From DAOUKH01 sp965219875 (GTDB lineage Bacteria > Chloroflexota > Dehalococcoidia > SHYB01), in contig CBDCOW010000001.1 in the NCBI GenBank assembly GCA_965219875.1, positions 1,054,001 to 1,118,000 on the forward strand: a stretch of DNA of 64,000 nt, written 5' to 3'. Both the position numbers and the translations under genes were made by a program. Of this stretch, positions 45,653 to 54,170 are shown one piece after another (within the stretch, counting starts at the first letter, position 1; the number at the start of each line of letters is the position of its first letter). The notes below the pieces were generated by a model. It had not been told where the DNA came from. It ran no database searches and saw only the letters and a list, made by a program, of their open reading frames with translations.

Positions 45653-46294
45653 ATGGATTCCTTAACGGATTCCGGCCTTCAATCCGGCTTCGTGCTGGCC
45701 GTCGTTATCGGCGCCGTGCTGCTTGCCAGGTACTTGGGCGGCAGCGCAGGCTTGGCGGAAAGGGTTGCCCAGGTCGCGCTTGGGCTTGCCCTGATGATGC
45801 TCGTCTTTAGCGCGACGACGGCGTTCCACGGTCTGCCGGCTATCCCCGCCGGGGAGCTCGAGGCCGCGTTTGACTCGGAATCGCAGTTCTTTGATAGGGC
45901 CGCCGAGTCGAGCCAACGCTCTTCGGAAGTTGGCACGATACACATCGGGTTAGGCATCTTGTTCGTGGCGCTGGGCGTTGTCCTCGTCCGGAGGTTGAGT
46001 GTGATCACACCTCCGCTCCTGTTGGGTGGTGTCCTGCTCATCTTGTTTGGCGCCCCCACGGCGTCCGAAGGGGGGCTAGGCCAGGTCGAATCGCTGCTCG
46101 GCATGTTCGGCCCGGTCCTGGGAGCGGTAGGCGACGCCGGAGACGGACGCGAAATCGCCCGCTTCGTGGTGCTGCTGGTGGGCGTCCTTTTGTTGATGGG
46201 GCTCCTCTATTCACGCCGGGAGCGTGGGCCGTCTGACGGCGCCACCGAAGCGCCTGCCGCCGAGGAGCCCGGCGGCGCCGGAGAACCTGACTAA
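45653..46294 (+). CDS. Uncharacterised multi-span membrane protein
   Basis: This 213-residue protein has about five hydrophobic segments: GFVLAVVIGAVLLARYLGG, VALGLALMMLVFSATTAF, IGLGILFVALGVVLVRRL, LLLGGVLLILFGAP and FVVLLVGVLLLMGLLYSRR. Between spans 2 and 3 there is a 40-residue polar loop. The C-terminal tail is rich in Gly, Ala, Glu and Pro. No family recognised. It lies 21 nt before the alpha/beta hydrolase gene on the same strand, so the two may be co-transcribed. Confidence 0.7.
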   Translation: MDSLTDSGLQSGFVLAVVIGAVLLARYLGGSAGLAERVAQVALGLALMMLVFSATTAFHGLPAIPAGELEAAFDSESQFFDRAAESSQRSSEVGTIHIGLGILFVALGVVLVRRLSVITPPLLLGGVLLILFGAPTASEGGLGQVESLLGMFGPVLGAVGDAGDGREIARFVVLLVGVLLLMGLLYSRRERGPSDGATEAPAAEEPGGAGEPD

Positions 46295-46315
46295 GGCCGA
46301 GCCGGGGGTGGGCTG

Positions 46316-47236
46316 ATGACTTCCGACGAGGGCCGGGACATGACGGAGATGTTCGTCGAGGCGGCCGCGACCCACGGGTTGTCCGACCTCGATTTCAGCG
46401 CGCCGGAGAGCAGGTACGCCGCGGTGGATGGCGTGCGGTTCCACTACGTGGACTGGCACGGCGAGGGAACGCCCGTCCTCTTCCTCCACGGCGGCTATCA
46501 GACCTGCCGGACGTGGGACATGGTGTGCGCCCAAGTGCGGGACCGCTACCGCTGCTACGCTCTGGACGAGCGCAACCACGGCGACAGCGAGACGCATCAC
46601 TCGAACGACATGGGCCCCGCGGCCCAGGCCGCCGACATCCGGGGCGTCGTCGAGGCCATCGGCCTCGACCGGTACATCGTCGTTGGCATGTCGATGGGCG
46701 GGTTGAATGGCATCGCGTACGCGGCGCGCTATCCCGAGGGCCTGGCGGCGATGGTGCTGGTGGACGTCGGCCCCACGGTACGCAAGGCCGGCGGCCAACA
46801 GATCACCGACTTCAGCAAGCCGCGCCCGTTCCCATCGTTCGAGGCGGCGGTCGAGGAGGCGGTGCGCTTCAACCCGCTGCGGCCCAGGGCGCACCTGGAA
46901 TACAGCTTGGTGCATTCCCTGCGGCGGGAGACGGACGGCTCGTGGGTCTGGAAGCACCGCTTCCCCGAAGACCGGATCATGCCCCGCGAGGTCGAGCAGG
47001 ACGGGGCCGTCGACCGGCCGGAGATGTGGGGCGACGTGGCCCAGATCGCCTGCCCGACGCTGGTCATGCGCGGCGGCGAGAGCCGCGTCTTCTTCGAGGA
47101 GGACGCGGAGAAGCTGGCGCAGGCACTGGCGAAAGCGTCGCGGATCACCATCCCCGGCGCGGGACACACGGTACAGGGCGACAGGCCGAAACAGTTCGTC
47201 GCGGCGCTCGACGCGTTCCTTGCCGACGTTCTCTGA
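46316..47236 (+). CDS. Alpha/beta hydrolase
   Basis: This 306-residue hydrolase shows FLHGGYQTCRTWDMVCAQ (oxyanion region), DERNHGDSE, the nucleophile elbow GMSMGG with Ser, and GAGHTVQGDRP with the catalytic His. An acid residue in the VMRGGESRVFF region is likely Glu or a nearby Asp. Such enzymes hydrolyse esters, epoxides or C-C bonds (meta-cleavage products). The ATG at 46316 has a GGGGGTGGG upstream; a second ATG lies at 46340. It precedes an enoyl-CoA hydratase gene by about 100 nt. Confidence 0.87.
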   Translation: MTSDEGRDMTEMFVEAAATHGLSDLDFSAPESRYAAVDGVRFHYVDWHGEGTPVLFLHGGYQTCRTWDMVCAQVRDRYRCYALDERNHGDSETHHSNDMGPAAQAADIRGVVEAIGLDRYIVVGMSMGGLNGIAYAARYPEGLAAMVLVDVGPTVRKAGGQQITDFSKPRPFPSFEAAVEEAVRFNPLRPRAHLEYSLVHSLRRETDGSWVWKHRFPEDRIMPREVEQDGAVDRPEMWGDVAQIACPTLVMRGGESRVFFEEDAEKLAQALAKASRITIPGAGHTVQGDRPKQFVAALDAFLADVL

Positions 47237-47341
47237 CCCGCCGTGCTCGTTGAATGTGGCGCCGAACATGGCGCCCGCGCGCGTTGCGGGGTATAGTCCC
47301 TTACAGCCCTTGGCGCTTCGCGCCGGAAAAGGAGCCCGCTC

Positions 47342-48115
47342 GTGGCATTCACCGACATCACCGTAGAGAAGCGCGACAACATCGCCACGCTCAGAATCAA
47401 CCGTCCCGAGAAGCTGAACGCCTTTCGCCATCAGACCAACCAGGAGGTGCTGCAAGCCCTCGACGAAATCGAGAACGACGACGGAGTCTCCGTCGTCATC
47501 CTCACGGGGTCGGGCCGCGCCTTCTGCACCGGCCACGACATGAACGACCCGCCGGAGCCGCACGAAGCCCGGATCGGCTGGCACGCGCGGGGCCGCGACT
47601 ACGGAAGGATCTGCTTCAAGCTGATTCACTTGCGGCAGCCCGTCGTCGCCGCGATCAACGGCTGGTGCGCCGCGGGCGGCGTCGGCATCGCGTTGGCGTG
47701 CGACATCTTGATGTGCTCCGACGACGCCCAGTTCTACATACCGCAGCTCGCCTACGGCTATCCCAGCATGCCCGGCATCGGCGCGCTCTTCATGATGTAC
47801 ACGTCGATGGCGTGGACCAAGGACATGATCCTGCGCCGGCGCAAGATCGACGCCGCCACGGCGGAGCGGATCGGCTTGGTGAGCCAGATCGTCCCGCGGG
47901 ACGACCTCGAGGCCGAGGCGTGGAAGGCCGCCGTCGAGCTCGCCGAGGTGCCCGCCGACATCATGACGATGCAGCGCGAGATGATGAACAAGATCTGGCT
48001 GAACGTCACCGGCATCGAGGCCGCCATGCGCGCGGGGCGCCACACCGCGATCGCGGGGCACAGCCTCCCCGATTGGGAGGAACGCGAGGCGAACTGGAAG
48101 ACGATCAAACGCTAG
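47342..48115 (+). CDS. Enoyl-CoA hydratase/isomerase family protein
   Basis: This 257-residue crotonase-fold protein starts at GTG. NRPEKLNAFRHQTNQEVLQAL, GSGRAFCTGHDMND and INGWCAAGGVGIALACDI provide the oxyanion-hole and CoA-binding segments. The late region reads MQREMMNKIWLNVTG. It is about 45-50% alike by eye to the hydratase at 52269, sharing the CTGHDM and NGWCAAGG patterns. The two catalytic Glu of classical hydratase are not evident, so it may be an isomerase, hydrolase or decarboxylase of the family. Confidence 0.87.
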   Translation: MAFTDITVEKRDNIATLRINRPEKLNAFRHQTNQEVLQALDEIENDDGVSVVILTGSGRAFCTGHDMNDPPEPHEARIGWHARGRDYGRICFKLIHLRQPVVAAINGWCAAGGVGIALACDILMCSDDAQFYIPQLAYGYPSMPGIGALFMMYTSMAWTKDMILRRRKIDAATAERIGLVSQIVPRDDLEAEAWKAAVELAEVPADIMTMQREMMNKIWLNVTGIEAAMRAGRHTAIAGHSLPDWEEREANWKTIKR

Positions 48116-48173
48116 GACCGGCGGGGCGGCGTTCGCCCCGGCGCGCTATTCGCAACGAGCAGAGGAGGCCGAA

Positions 48174-48917
48174 TTGAGCTTGCAAGGAAAGACGGCGCTG
48201 GTGACGGGATCGAGCCGCAACATCGGGAAGGCGATTGCGCTGGGCTTCGCCAAGGAGGGCGCGAACGTCGTGGTGAACGCGGTGTCGCGCATGGACGACG
48301 CGCGGGCCGTGGCGGAGGAGGCCGAGCGCGAGCACGGCGTCAAGGCGCTGGCCATTCAGGCCGACGTGTCGGACGGCGCGCAGGTCGCCGCGATGATCGA
48401 GCAGGCGAACGCCGCCTTCGGGGGCGTCGACATCCTGGTCAACAATCCGAAGTGGAACCCACAGCGCTCCTTCGTCGACATGCCCTACGAGGACTGGCGC
48501 AAGGCGCTCGGCGTAATGCTCGACGGCGCCTTCTTCTGCATCCAAGGCGTGCTGCCGCACATGATCGAAAAAGGCTCGGGGCGCATCATTAACATCAGTG
48601 CGGGCGGCGCCTACTCCGGCGGCCCCAGGCAGGCGCACTACTTCACCGCCAAGATGGGCCTTCGCGGTCTCACGCGGGGCTTGGCGATGGAGTACGCCGC
48701 CAACGGGGTGCTGGTGAACGAGGTGGCACCCGGCGTCATCGATACGGAGCGCGACGGCCCGCCGCTGGACATGGCGGCCTTTGCCAAGACGATCCCCGTG
48801 GGCTACGTGGGGCAGACCAGCGACATCGCGGGCGTCTGCGTCCTGCTCGCGGGCGACGGCGGCAAGTTCATCACCGGTCAGATCATCCACGTGAACGGCG
48901 GCCGCGGCATGTACTAG
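48174..48917 (+). CDS. SDR-family NAD(P)-dependent oxidoreductase
   Basis: This 247-residue SDR starts at a TTG that has GAGGAGG five nt upstream; no ATG is better placed. It has TGSSRNIGKAIALGFAKEGA, the VNNPKWNP variant of NNAG, Ser in INISAGGAYSGG, and YFTAKMGL as YxxxK. GQIIHVNGGRGMY closes the protein. It likely works on a hydroxyacyl or alcohol intermediate together with the CoA-transferase at 48973 and the hydratase upstream. The spacing of 56-59 bp on each side fits one operon. Confidence 0.9.
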   Translation: MSLQGKTALVTGSSRNIGKAIALGFAKEGANVVVNAVSRMDDARAVAEEAEREHGVKALAIQADVSDGAQVAAMIEQANAAFGGVDILVNNPKWNPQRSFVDMPYEDWRKALGVMLDGAFFCIQGVLPHMIEKGSGRIINISAGGAYSGGPRQAHYFTAKMGLRGLTRGLAMEYAANGVLVNEVAPGVIDTERDGPPLDMAAFAKTIPVGYVGQTSDIAGVCVLLAGDGGKFITGQIIHVNGGRGMY

Positions 48918-48972
48918 CCGCCGGGACCGGCGGCGCGCGGGCGTAGCATGAGAACAGGTTGAGGGTAGGCGT

Positions 48973-50199
48973 ATGAGCGGACCACTGGACGGCGTACGCG
49001 TCGTTGACTTTACCCACTTCATGGCGGGGCCGGTCTCGACGCTGTTACTGAACGACCTCGGCGCGGAGATCATCAAGGTCGAACCGCTGCACGGGGAGGC
49101 GGGGCGCCGGGGCGGCGCCCGGCCCGTGCCCAACGGCGAGGGTCTAACCTTCCAAGTCCACAACCGGGGCAAGAAGTCGATGACCGTCGACCTCAACAAG
49201 GCCGAGGGCCGCGAGGTCGTCGCCGACCTCATCCGCGTCTCCGACGTGGTCGTGGAGAACTTCCGCGTCGGCGCGATCGGCAAGCTCGGCTTCGGCTACG
49301 AGCAGGTGTCGAAGATCAACCCGACCATTGTCATGGCCTCGATCTCAGGCTTCGGGCATGACAGTCCCTACGCGAGCTGGCCGTCGGTCGACTTCGTGCC
49401 GCAGGCGATGAGCGGCCTGATGGACCTCAACGGCCAGCCCGGCGACCCTCCGACGAAGTACGGGGTCGAGATGGCCGATTACGCCGGCGGCATCTTCGGC
49501 GCGCTCAGCGTCTGCGGAGCGCTCTACAAGCGGTCGGTGACGGGCCAGGGCGAGTACATCGACCTCGGCATGCACGACACGATGACCTTCCAATTGAACT
49601 ATCACGCGATCCGCTATCAGTACGCCGGCCTGGAGTACGGCCGCATCGGCAACCGCACCGCGGGGAGCGGGATCTCCGGGTCCTATCCCTGCAAGGACGG
49701 CCACGTGGCGATCGCCAGCGGCGGCGACATACGGTGGAAGGCGTTCACGGAGATGCTGGGCCGTCCCGAGATGGGCGAAGACCCCCGTTTCCAGAAGACC
49801 GCCGACCGCTGGGACTACCACGACGAAATCGATGAGGCGATCCGCGCGTGGACGAAACAGCACACCGTCGCCGAGGCGATGGAGGCCCTCCACGCCCACG
49901 ACCAGATCGCGGGCCCCGTCTACTCGCTACCCCAGGTCTTCGACGATGAGAACGTCAAGTACCGCAAGATGCTCGTGGAGCTAGAGCACCCCATCCAGGG
50001 GAAGCTCGTGGCGCCGGGCAACGTGTTCAAGATGCGCAACTCGAAGCCGCGCCAGGTGGACACGCCGGGGCCGATGCTCGCCGAGCACAACGGCTACGTG
50101 ATGATCGAGCTCTTGGGCTATTCCTCGAAGCGGCTGTGGGACCTCGAAGAGAACGAGGTGGTGCACCCGAAGCAGGCCGCGGCGCTCGCCGTCGACTAG
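48973..50199 (+). CDS. Family III CoA-transferase (CaiB/BaiF)
   Basis: This 408-residue CoA-transferase is a canonical single-domain form. It has LDGVRVVDFTHFMAGPVSTL, LGAEIIKVEPLHGE, NRGKKSMTVDLNKAEGR and the active-site segment SVDFVPQAMSGLMDLNG, in which Asp140 fits the aspartyl-CoA nucleophile. The C-terminal DTPGPMLAEHN block is typical. Together with the SDR and hydratase upstream it forms a likely acyl-CoA degradation operon. It is the most standard CoA-transferase of the window. Confidence 0.92.
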   Translation: MSGPLDGVRVVDFTHFMAGPVSTLLLNDLGAEIIKVEPLHGEAGRRGGARPVPNGEGLTFQVHNRGKKSMTVDLNKAEGREVVADLIRVSDVVVENFRVGAIGKLGFGYEQVSKINPTIVMASISGFGHDSPYASWPSVDFVPQAMSGLMDLNGQPGDPPTKYGVEMADYAGGIFGALSVCGALYKRSVTGQGEYIDLGMHDTMTFQLNYHAIRYQYAGLEYGRIGNRTAGSGISGSYPCKDGHVAIASGGDIRWKAFTEMLGRPEMGEDPRFQKTADRWDYHDEIDEAIRAWTKQHTVAEAMEALHAHDQIAGPVYSLPQVFDDENVKYRKMLVELEHPIQGKLVAPGNVFKMRNSKPRQVDTPGPMLAEHNGYVMIELLGYSSKRLWDLEENEVVHPKQAAALAVD

Positions 50200-50336
50200 C
50201 CGCTCCGCCACCTTCCCCGGCGGCGGCCCTGCGTAACTCGTCAGAGGAGGAAGGGCGCCACCCTCCGGCTGCCTCTAAGCATCCGCCGTTGAGGGCATCG
50301 CGCTTCGTCTACCCTAGCGCGCCCCGCCTCCCCCCG

Positions 50337-50374
50337 CCCTCACCCCAACCCTCTCCCGGCGGGAGAGGGGGCAA
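50337..50374. repeat. Dispersed palindromic intergenic repeat, copy 2
   Basis: This copy of the 38-bp unit found at 31-68 has a perfect CCCTCTCCC/GGGAGAGGG stem and a GGC loop. A solo IS/MITE right end follows at 50411-50428. It lies between two convergent genes, so it may also end transcription. Confidence 0.8.
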
Positions 50375-50410
50375 ACCCGCCCTGCTTCCACCCCCACACT
50401 TCCAAGGCTG

Positions 50411-50428
50411 GGTTGTGCAAAGGTCTCC
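50411..50428 (-). repeat. Solo terminal repeat related to the IS5 element
   Basis: Read on the minus strand this is GGAGACCTTTGCACAACC, one mismatch from the MITE ends. No partner end lies within a few hundred bp, so it is a relic. Confidence 0.65.
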
Positions 50429-50461
50429 AGAGGGCGCGGGCCGGAGGGGAGGGCCTTGACG

Positions 50462-51037
50462 CTAGGCGATGGCGGCGAGGAAGGTCTCGGACGAGATGAC
50501 CCTGGAGTGCATGGTGAGCACCTTGGTCATGAGCACGCGCTGGACTTCTTCGTCGCGGTCGGCGCAGCAGTCCTCGATGACGTATTGGTCGTAGTCGAGG
50601 TCCACGCCCCAGCGCACCGCGGAGAGCACCTGCCCGCTGGTGCTGATGCCGAACATGGCGAGCTGGCCGATGTCGCGGGAGTGGAGGATGAGGTCGAGGG
50701 CGGTGCCGGAGAAGATGCCGGCGCGCTGACGGTCGATGACGATGTCGCCGGGCTGGGGCGCGACGTCGGGGTGGACGTTCGTGTCGTCGGTGCCGCGCCG
50801 GAAGCGGCCGCCGGCGCGGAAGTTGTTCAGGCTCCAGTTCCTTGGGTGGACGACGGGGTAGTCGTCCTCGAAGGCGAGCGTTCCGTAGATGATGGTGACG
50901 CCGGCGTCGCGCGCCGCCTTCACCACGGGGACGGCATTGGCGAGCGCCGCCCGGCGCGGGTCGTCGCTGACGATGCCGACGAGGTAGTCCAGCACGAGCA
51001 GTGCGGTGTGCTTGGGGTCGATGGTGATGTCCGCCAT
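50462..51037 (-). CDS. Isochorismatase-fold protein lacking the catalytic Cys
   Basis: This 191-residue protein keeps the fold and Asp17 (ALLVLDYLVG) of isochorismatase-family hydrolases. The catalytic Lys is replaced by Arg103 (IDRQRAGIF) and the nucleophilic Cys by Gln136 (GISTSGQVLS). A related subgroup with SGVV at this place is common and of unknown chemistry. It may bind substrate or act by another route. An AAGGAG SD lies 8 nt before the ATG. It is the last gene of a five-gene minus-strand run beginning at 53060. Confidence 0.82.
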   Translation of the reverse strand: MADITIDPKHTALLVLDYLVGIVSDDPRRAALANAVPVVKAARDAGVTIIYGTLAFEDDYPVVHPRNWSLNNFRAGGRFRRGTDDTNVHPDVAPQPGDIVIDRQRAGIFSGTALDLILHSRDIGQLAMFGISTSGQVLSAVRWGVDLDYDQYVIEDCCADRDEEVQRVLMTKVLTMHSRVISSETFLAAIA

Positions 51038-51098
51038 GTTGTGGCTCCTTCGGTGTTGGGAATGTGTCCTTGGTCGTGCCGCCCGCGCGGCGCGCGGG

Positions 51099-51824
51099 CT
51101 AGCCTCGAAGCAACGATCCCGGGCCCGCGTCCGGGGTGACGCCGAGCCGTTTGAGGCAGGCCCACATCGTGATTTGGTTTGCTCCGAAGACCGGCTTACC
51201 CAGATCGTCCTCCAGGACGTCGAGCACTGGAGATGATAACCAATTGGTGCCGCTAATGAACAGGGCTTCGGCGTCGGGGTGGTCCGCCTTGCGCGCGGCC
51301 TCGTAGGCGGACTCCGGGGGAAGGTCGCCGATGACGTAGCCGGTCGGGGCGCCCACCGAGTAGTCGTTAACCACCGCGAGGTCCGGCGCGGCCTCCGCCA
51401 AGTAGTCGGTCTCGATCGGAGTTAGCTTCGCGCTGTAGGGCGCGGCGATGGCGATGCTCTTGATGTCCAGGGCCTCTATGACCTCGAGGAGGGCGAGCGA
51501 GGTGGTGACGGCGGGACAGCCCGCCGCCTCCTCCATCATGCGCACGAGCCCGCGGTCGTAGGCCGCGCCGTCGATCATCGACCCCAGGGTATGGGCGAAG
51601 GCGACGACGTTGGGGCGTACCGGCTTGAGGCCCGCGGTGGCGCGCTCAAGGTCGTCGTTGGTCGACCTGAGCACCTCCCGGGTCAGTTCCTTGGGCTCGC
51701 CGGTGCGGTACATGCGGCTGGCGTGGACGGTGACTCCCTCGGGGGCCATCGCGTTGAACTCGATCTCGCAGATCGTGTTCGGCGGCGAGACGACGATGCC
51801 GATGCGTCCGCGCCAGCCGTTCAT
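51099..51824 (-). CDS. Asp/Glu racemase-superfamily protein (maleate isomerase-like)
   Basis: This 241-residue protein is built like maleate cis-trans isomerase and arylmalonate decarboxylase (RIGIVVSPPNTICEIEFNAM start, two-domain Asp/Glu racemase fold). The first catalytic Cys motif (CTS) reads AHTLGS, with His78 for Cys. The second (CTN) reads SGTNWLS, with Gly192 for Cys. Arylmalonate decarboxylase lacks only the first Cys. Therefore this protein should not do the standard thiol chemistry. Its start overlaps the upstream stop in ATGA. Confidence 0.78.
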   Translation of the reverse strand: MNGWRGRIGIVVSPPNTICEIEFNAMAPEGVTVHASRMYRTGEPKELTREVLRSTNDDLERATAGLKPVRPNVVAFAHTLGSMIDGAAYDRGLVRMMEEAAGCPAVTTSLALLEVIEALDIKSIAIAAPYSAKLTPIETDYLAEAAPDLAVVNDYSVGAPTGYVIGDLPPESAYEAARKADHPDAEALFISGTNWLSSPVLDVLEDDLGKPVFGANQITMWACLKRLGVTPDAGPGSLLRG

Positions 51825-52255
51825 TTCGGTGCGCTTTTCCCCGCGTCCTTCTGGATGAGGAAGGTGTGGAGGCCCTTTGCGACGAGGCGGCCCGACTCCT
51901 CATCCTTCACTTCCATGTCGCCGAGGGCGATCCGCCCGCCGCGGCGGATGATGCGGCCCTCGCCGATCAGGGTGTGGCCGGGCAGGCCGGGGCTGAGGTA
52001 GTTCACCTTGAGCTCGATGGAGGAGAAGAGCTCATCGTCGTTGAGGACGGTAAGGAGGGCCTGGGCCGAGCAGGCGTCGGCGATGGTGGCGACGATCCCG
52101 CCGTGCGCCGTCATCGCGCTCTGGAGGTGGTGCTCGCCGACCGGCATCCGCAGACGGGCGTAGCCCTCCTCGGCGTGGTCGAACTCGATGCCCAAGTGCT
52201 GGGAGTAGCCCTGCTTGTCGAAGCGAGCGTGCTGTTCCGCGGGGTCCATTGGCAT
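51821..52255 (-). CDS. PaaI-type hotdog thioesterase
   Basis: This 144-residue hotdog protein has HLGIEFDHAEEGYARLRMPV, the catalytic region SAMTAHGGIVATIADACSAQAL and SIELKVNYLSPGLPG, which are typical of PaaI/YbgC-like acyl-CoA thioesterases. Asp in ATIADACS is the likely active-site acid. GGAGC lies about 9 nt before the ATG at 52255. The stop overlaps the next start. It may release free acid from the CoA thioester made by the hydratase gene just upstream. Confidence 0.87.
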   Translation of the reverse strand: MPMDPAEQHARFDKQGYSQHLGIEFDHAEEGYARLRMPVGEHHLQSAMTAHGGIVATIADACSAQALLTVLNDDELFSSIELKVNYLSPGLPGHTLIGEGRIIRRGGRIALGDMEVKDEESGRLVAKGLHTFLIQKDAGKSAPK

Positions 52256-52268
52256 AGAAGTCGGGCTC

Positions 52269-53060
52269 CTAGTGTTTGATGTCGACGTCGCGCGTCTGGT
52301 TCTTCCAGTCCGCCTCGGTCTCTTCCCAGTCGGGGAGCGAGTGACCGGCGATGGCGGTGTCGCGGCCCGTGATGAGCGACAGGTAGGCCCCCCGCTGCGC
52401 CATCCAGACACGGTTCATCATTTCCCGCTGCATCGCCATGATGTCGGGGGGGACCTCGGCCATCTTGGAGGCGACGGACCAGGCCTCTTCGGAGAGGCGG
52501 TCGTTGGGGACGACGCGGCTGACGATGCCCAGGCGCAGGGCATCCTGTGCGTCGACGTTGCGGCGGCCGAGGATGATGTCCTTGATAATGGCGGGCGAGG
52601 TGTAAAGGTGGAGCAGCGCCCCGACGCCGGGGAGGCTGGGGTAGCCGAACTTGATCTGCGGGTTGTAGAACCGCGCTTCCTCGCCGGCGATGAGGATGTC
52701 GCAGCAGAGGGCGAAGCCGAAGCCGCCGGCGGCGCACCAGCCGTTGATCGCGGCGACCAACGGCTGACGAAGCTGGAGCAGCACCTCGCAGATGTCGGAA
52801 TACTTGCGCCCGCCCGCGTGGCGGCTGAGGCGGAGCTCCGGGGGCTGGGGGGCCTCGCCCATGTCGTGGCCGGTGCAGAAGCCGCGTCCGTTGGCGGCGA
52901 GGATCACCGAGTGGACATCCTCGTCCTCGTTGATGTCGGCCAACGCCTCCAACATCTCGTGGTAGGTGTGGCGGCGGAAGGCGTTGAGCCGCTCGGGGCG
53001 GTTGAACGTGATCGTGGCGACGTGGTCGCGCTTCTCCACGATTAAATCGACGTAGTCCAT
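52269..53060 (-). CDS. Enoyl-CoA hydratase/isomerase family protein
   Basis: This 263-residue crotonase-fold protein shows FNRPERLNAFRRHTYHEMLE, ANGRGFCTGHDMGEAP, INGWCAAGGFGFALCCDI and KFGYPSLPGVGALLHLYT. It is a paralogue of the protein at 47342. MQREMMNRVW occurs in both near the end, so they likely act on similar substrates. The Glu pair of true hydratases is not obvious. GAGG precedes the ATG at 53060. It heads the minus-strand run hydratase, thioesterase, isomerase-like, isochorismatase-like. Confidence 0.87.
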   Translation of the reverse strand: MDYVDLIVEKRDHVATITFNRPERLNAFRRHTYHEMLEALADINEDEDVHSVILAANGRGFCTGHDMGEAPQPPELRLSRHAGGRKYSDICEVLLQLRQPLVAAINGWCAAGGFGFALCCDILIAGEEARFYNPQIKFGYPSLPGVGALLHLYTSPAIIKDIILGRRNVDAQDALRLGIVSRVVPNDRLSEEAWSVASKMAEVPPDIMAMQREMMNRVWMAQRGAYLSLITGRDTAIAGHSLPDWEETEADWKNQTRDVDIKH

Positions 53061-53165
53061 GAGGTCCTCACCATGCCTTCGCGCTTGCGCCACGGGGCGC
53101 CCTCGCTGCCCTTGACGCCATCATTGAAGGCCTTCCTAGCATACCCTATTCCCGCGCGTAAGGGT

Positions 53166-54047
53166 TTACGAAGGCGGGGCGCTCAGCGCGAATTCGTCCT
53201 GGTAGTCCTGGTATTTGGCGTAGTCGATGATCTCGTAGAGGTGCTGCCGCGTCAGCATTTGGTCGAGGTGCGCCTTCTGCGTGCCCGACTCGCGGAGCGC
53301 CTTGAAGAATTCGAGGACGGCGTGGTTGGCGATGCGCAGGGCGGAGACGGGGAAGATCACGATCTTGAACCCCCACGCCTCGAATTGGCCGGCGCTGATG
53401 TAGGGCGTCTTCCCGAAGTCCGTCATGTTGGCGAGGAGGGGGATGTCGATGGCCTCCGCCACGGCGAGGAACTCCTCCTCCGATTGGAGCGCCTCGGGGA
53501 AGATGATGTCGGCGCCGGCGTCGACGTAGCGCTTCATGCGCTCGATGGCGGGGCCGAGCCCCTCGACGGCCTTGGCGTCGCAGCGGGCGATGATGCGGAA
53601 GTTGGGGTCGGACCGCGCCTCGAGGGCGGCGCGCACCTTGCCGATCATTTCGTCGGTGGGGACGAGGGTCTTACCGTCGAGATGGCCGCAACGCTTGGGG
53701 AACTCCTGGTCCTCGATGTGGACGGCCGCCGCTCCCGATCGTTCGAGCTCGTGGACGTAGCGCATCGCGTTCAGGGCGCTGCCGTGGCCGGTGTCGCCGT
53801 CGACGATGAGCGGTATGCCGGGCGCGGCGTCGTTGATATACCGCACCGCCTTCGCCATCTCGGTAAGCGTGACCATGCCTACGTCGGGCAAGCCGGTCAG
53901 GGCCGTCGAGATTCCGCTGCCGCTGACGTAGAACGCCTCGAACCCAGCCTCGCCGGCCAGCTTCGCGGTGATGGCGTCGTGGGTGCCCGGCGCGGTGATA
54001 ATGCCGTCCCGTTCCAACAGCTCGGTGAGTCGTGCGGGGCCGTTCAT
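53166..54047 (-). CDS. Isocitrate lyase / PEP mutase superfamily lyase (PrpB-like)
   Basis: This 293-residue lyase shows APGTHDAITAKLAGEAGF, VDGDTGHGSALNAM (Mg ligand Asp), EDQEFPKRCGHLDGK with the active-site-loop Cys, and the IFPEALQSEEEF segment. It resembles methylisocitrate lyase and oxaloacetate decarboxylase. It is a paralogue of the protein at 19483, but the sequences differ widely outside the motifs, so the substrates probably differ. Its gene is upstream of the hydratase gene with a 105-bp spacer. Confidence 0.88.
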   Translation of the reverse strand: MNGPARLTELLERDGIITAPGTHDAITAKLAGEAGFEAFYVSGSGISTALTGLPDVGMVTLTEMAKAVRYINDAAPGIPLIVDGDTGHGSALNAMRYVHELERSGAAAVHIEDQEFPKRCGHLDGKTLVPTDEMIGKVRAALEARSDPNFRIIARCDAKAVEGLGPAIERMKRYVDAGADIIFPEALQSEEEFLAVAEAIDIPLLANMTDFGKTPYISAGQFEAWGFKIVIFPVSALRIANHAVLEFFKALRESGTQKAHLDQMLTRQHLYEIIDYAKYQDYQDEFALSAPPS

Positions 54048-54170
54048 CAGGGGCTTCCTTTCGCGCGTCCATAGAAGGACGGCTTTGGCAGATCAGCCTC
54101 GATTATAGAGCGCCGGGCTGCAAAGCGCCGGTACGCGGCTTATGATGCGCGGGAGGCATTGAGGAAGCCT

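Noticed and set aside
46211..48061. 616-codon minus-strand frame across the hydrolase and hydratase genes
   Set aside because: It spans two convincing plus-strand genes and their spacer, with no domain of its own.
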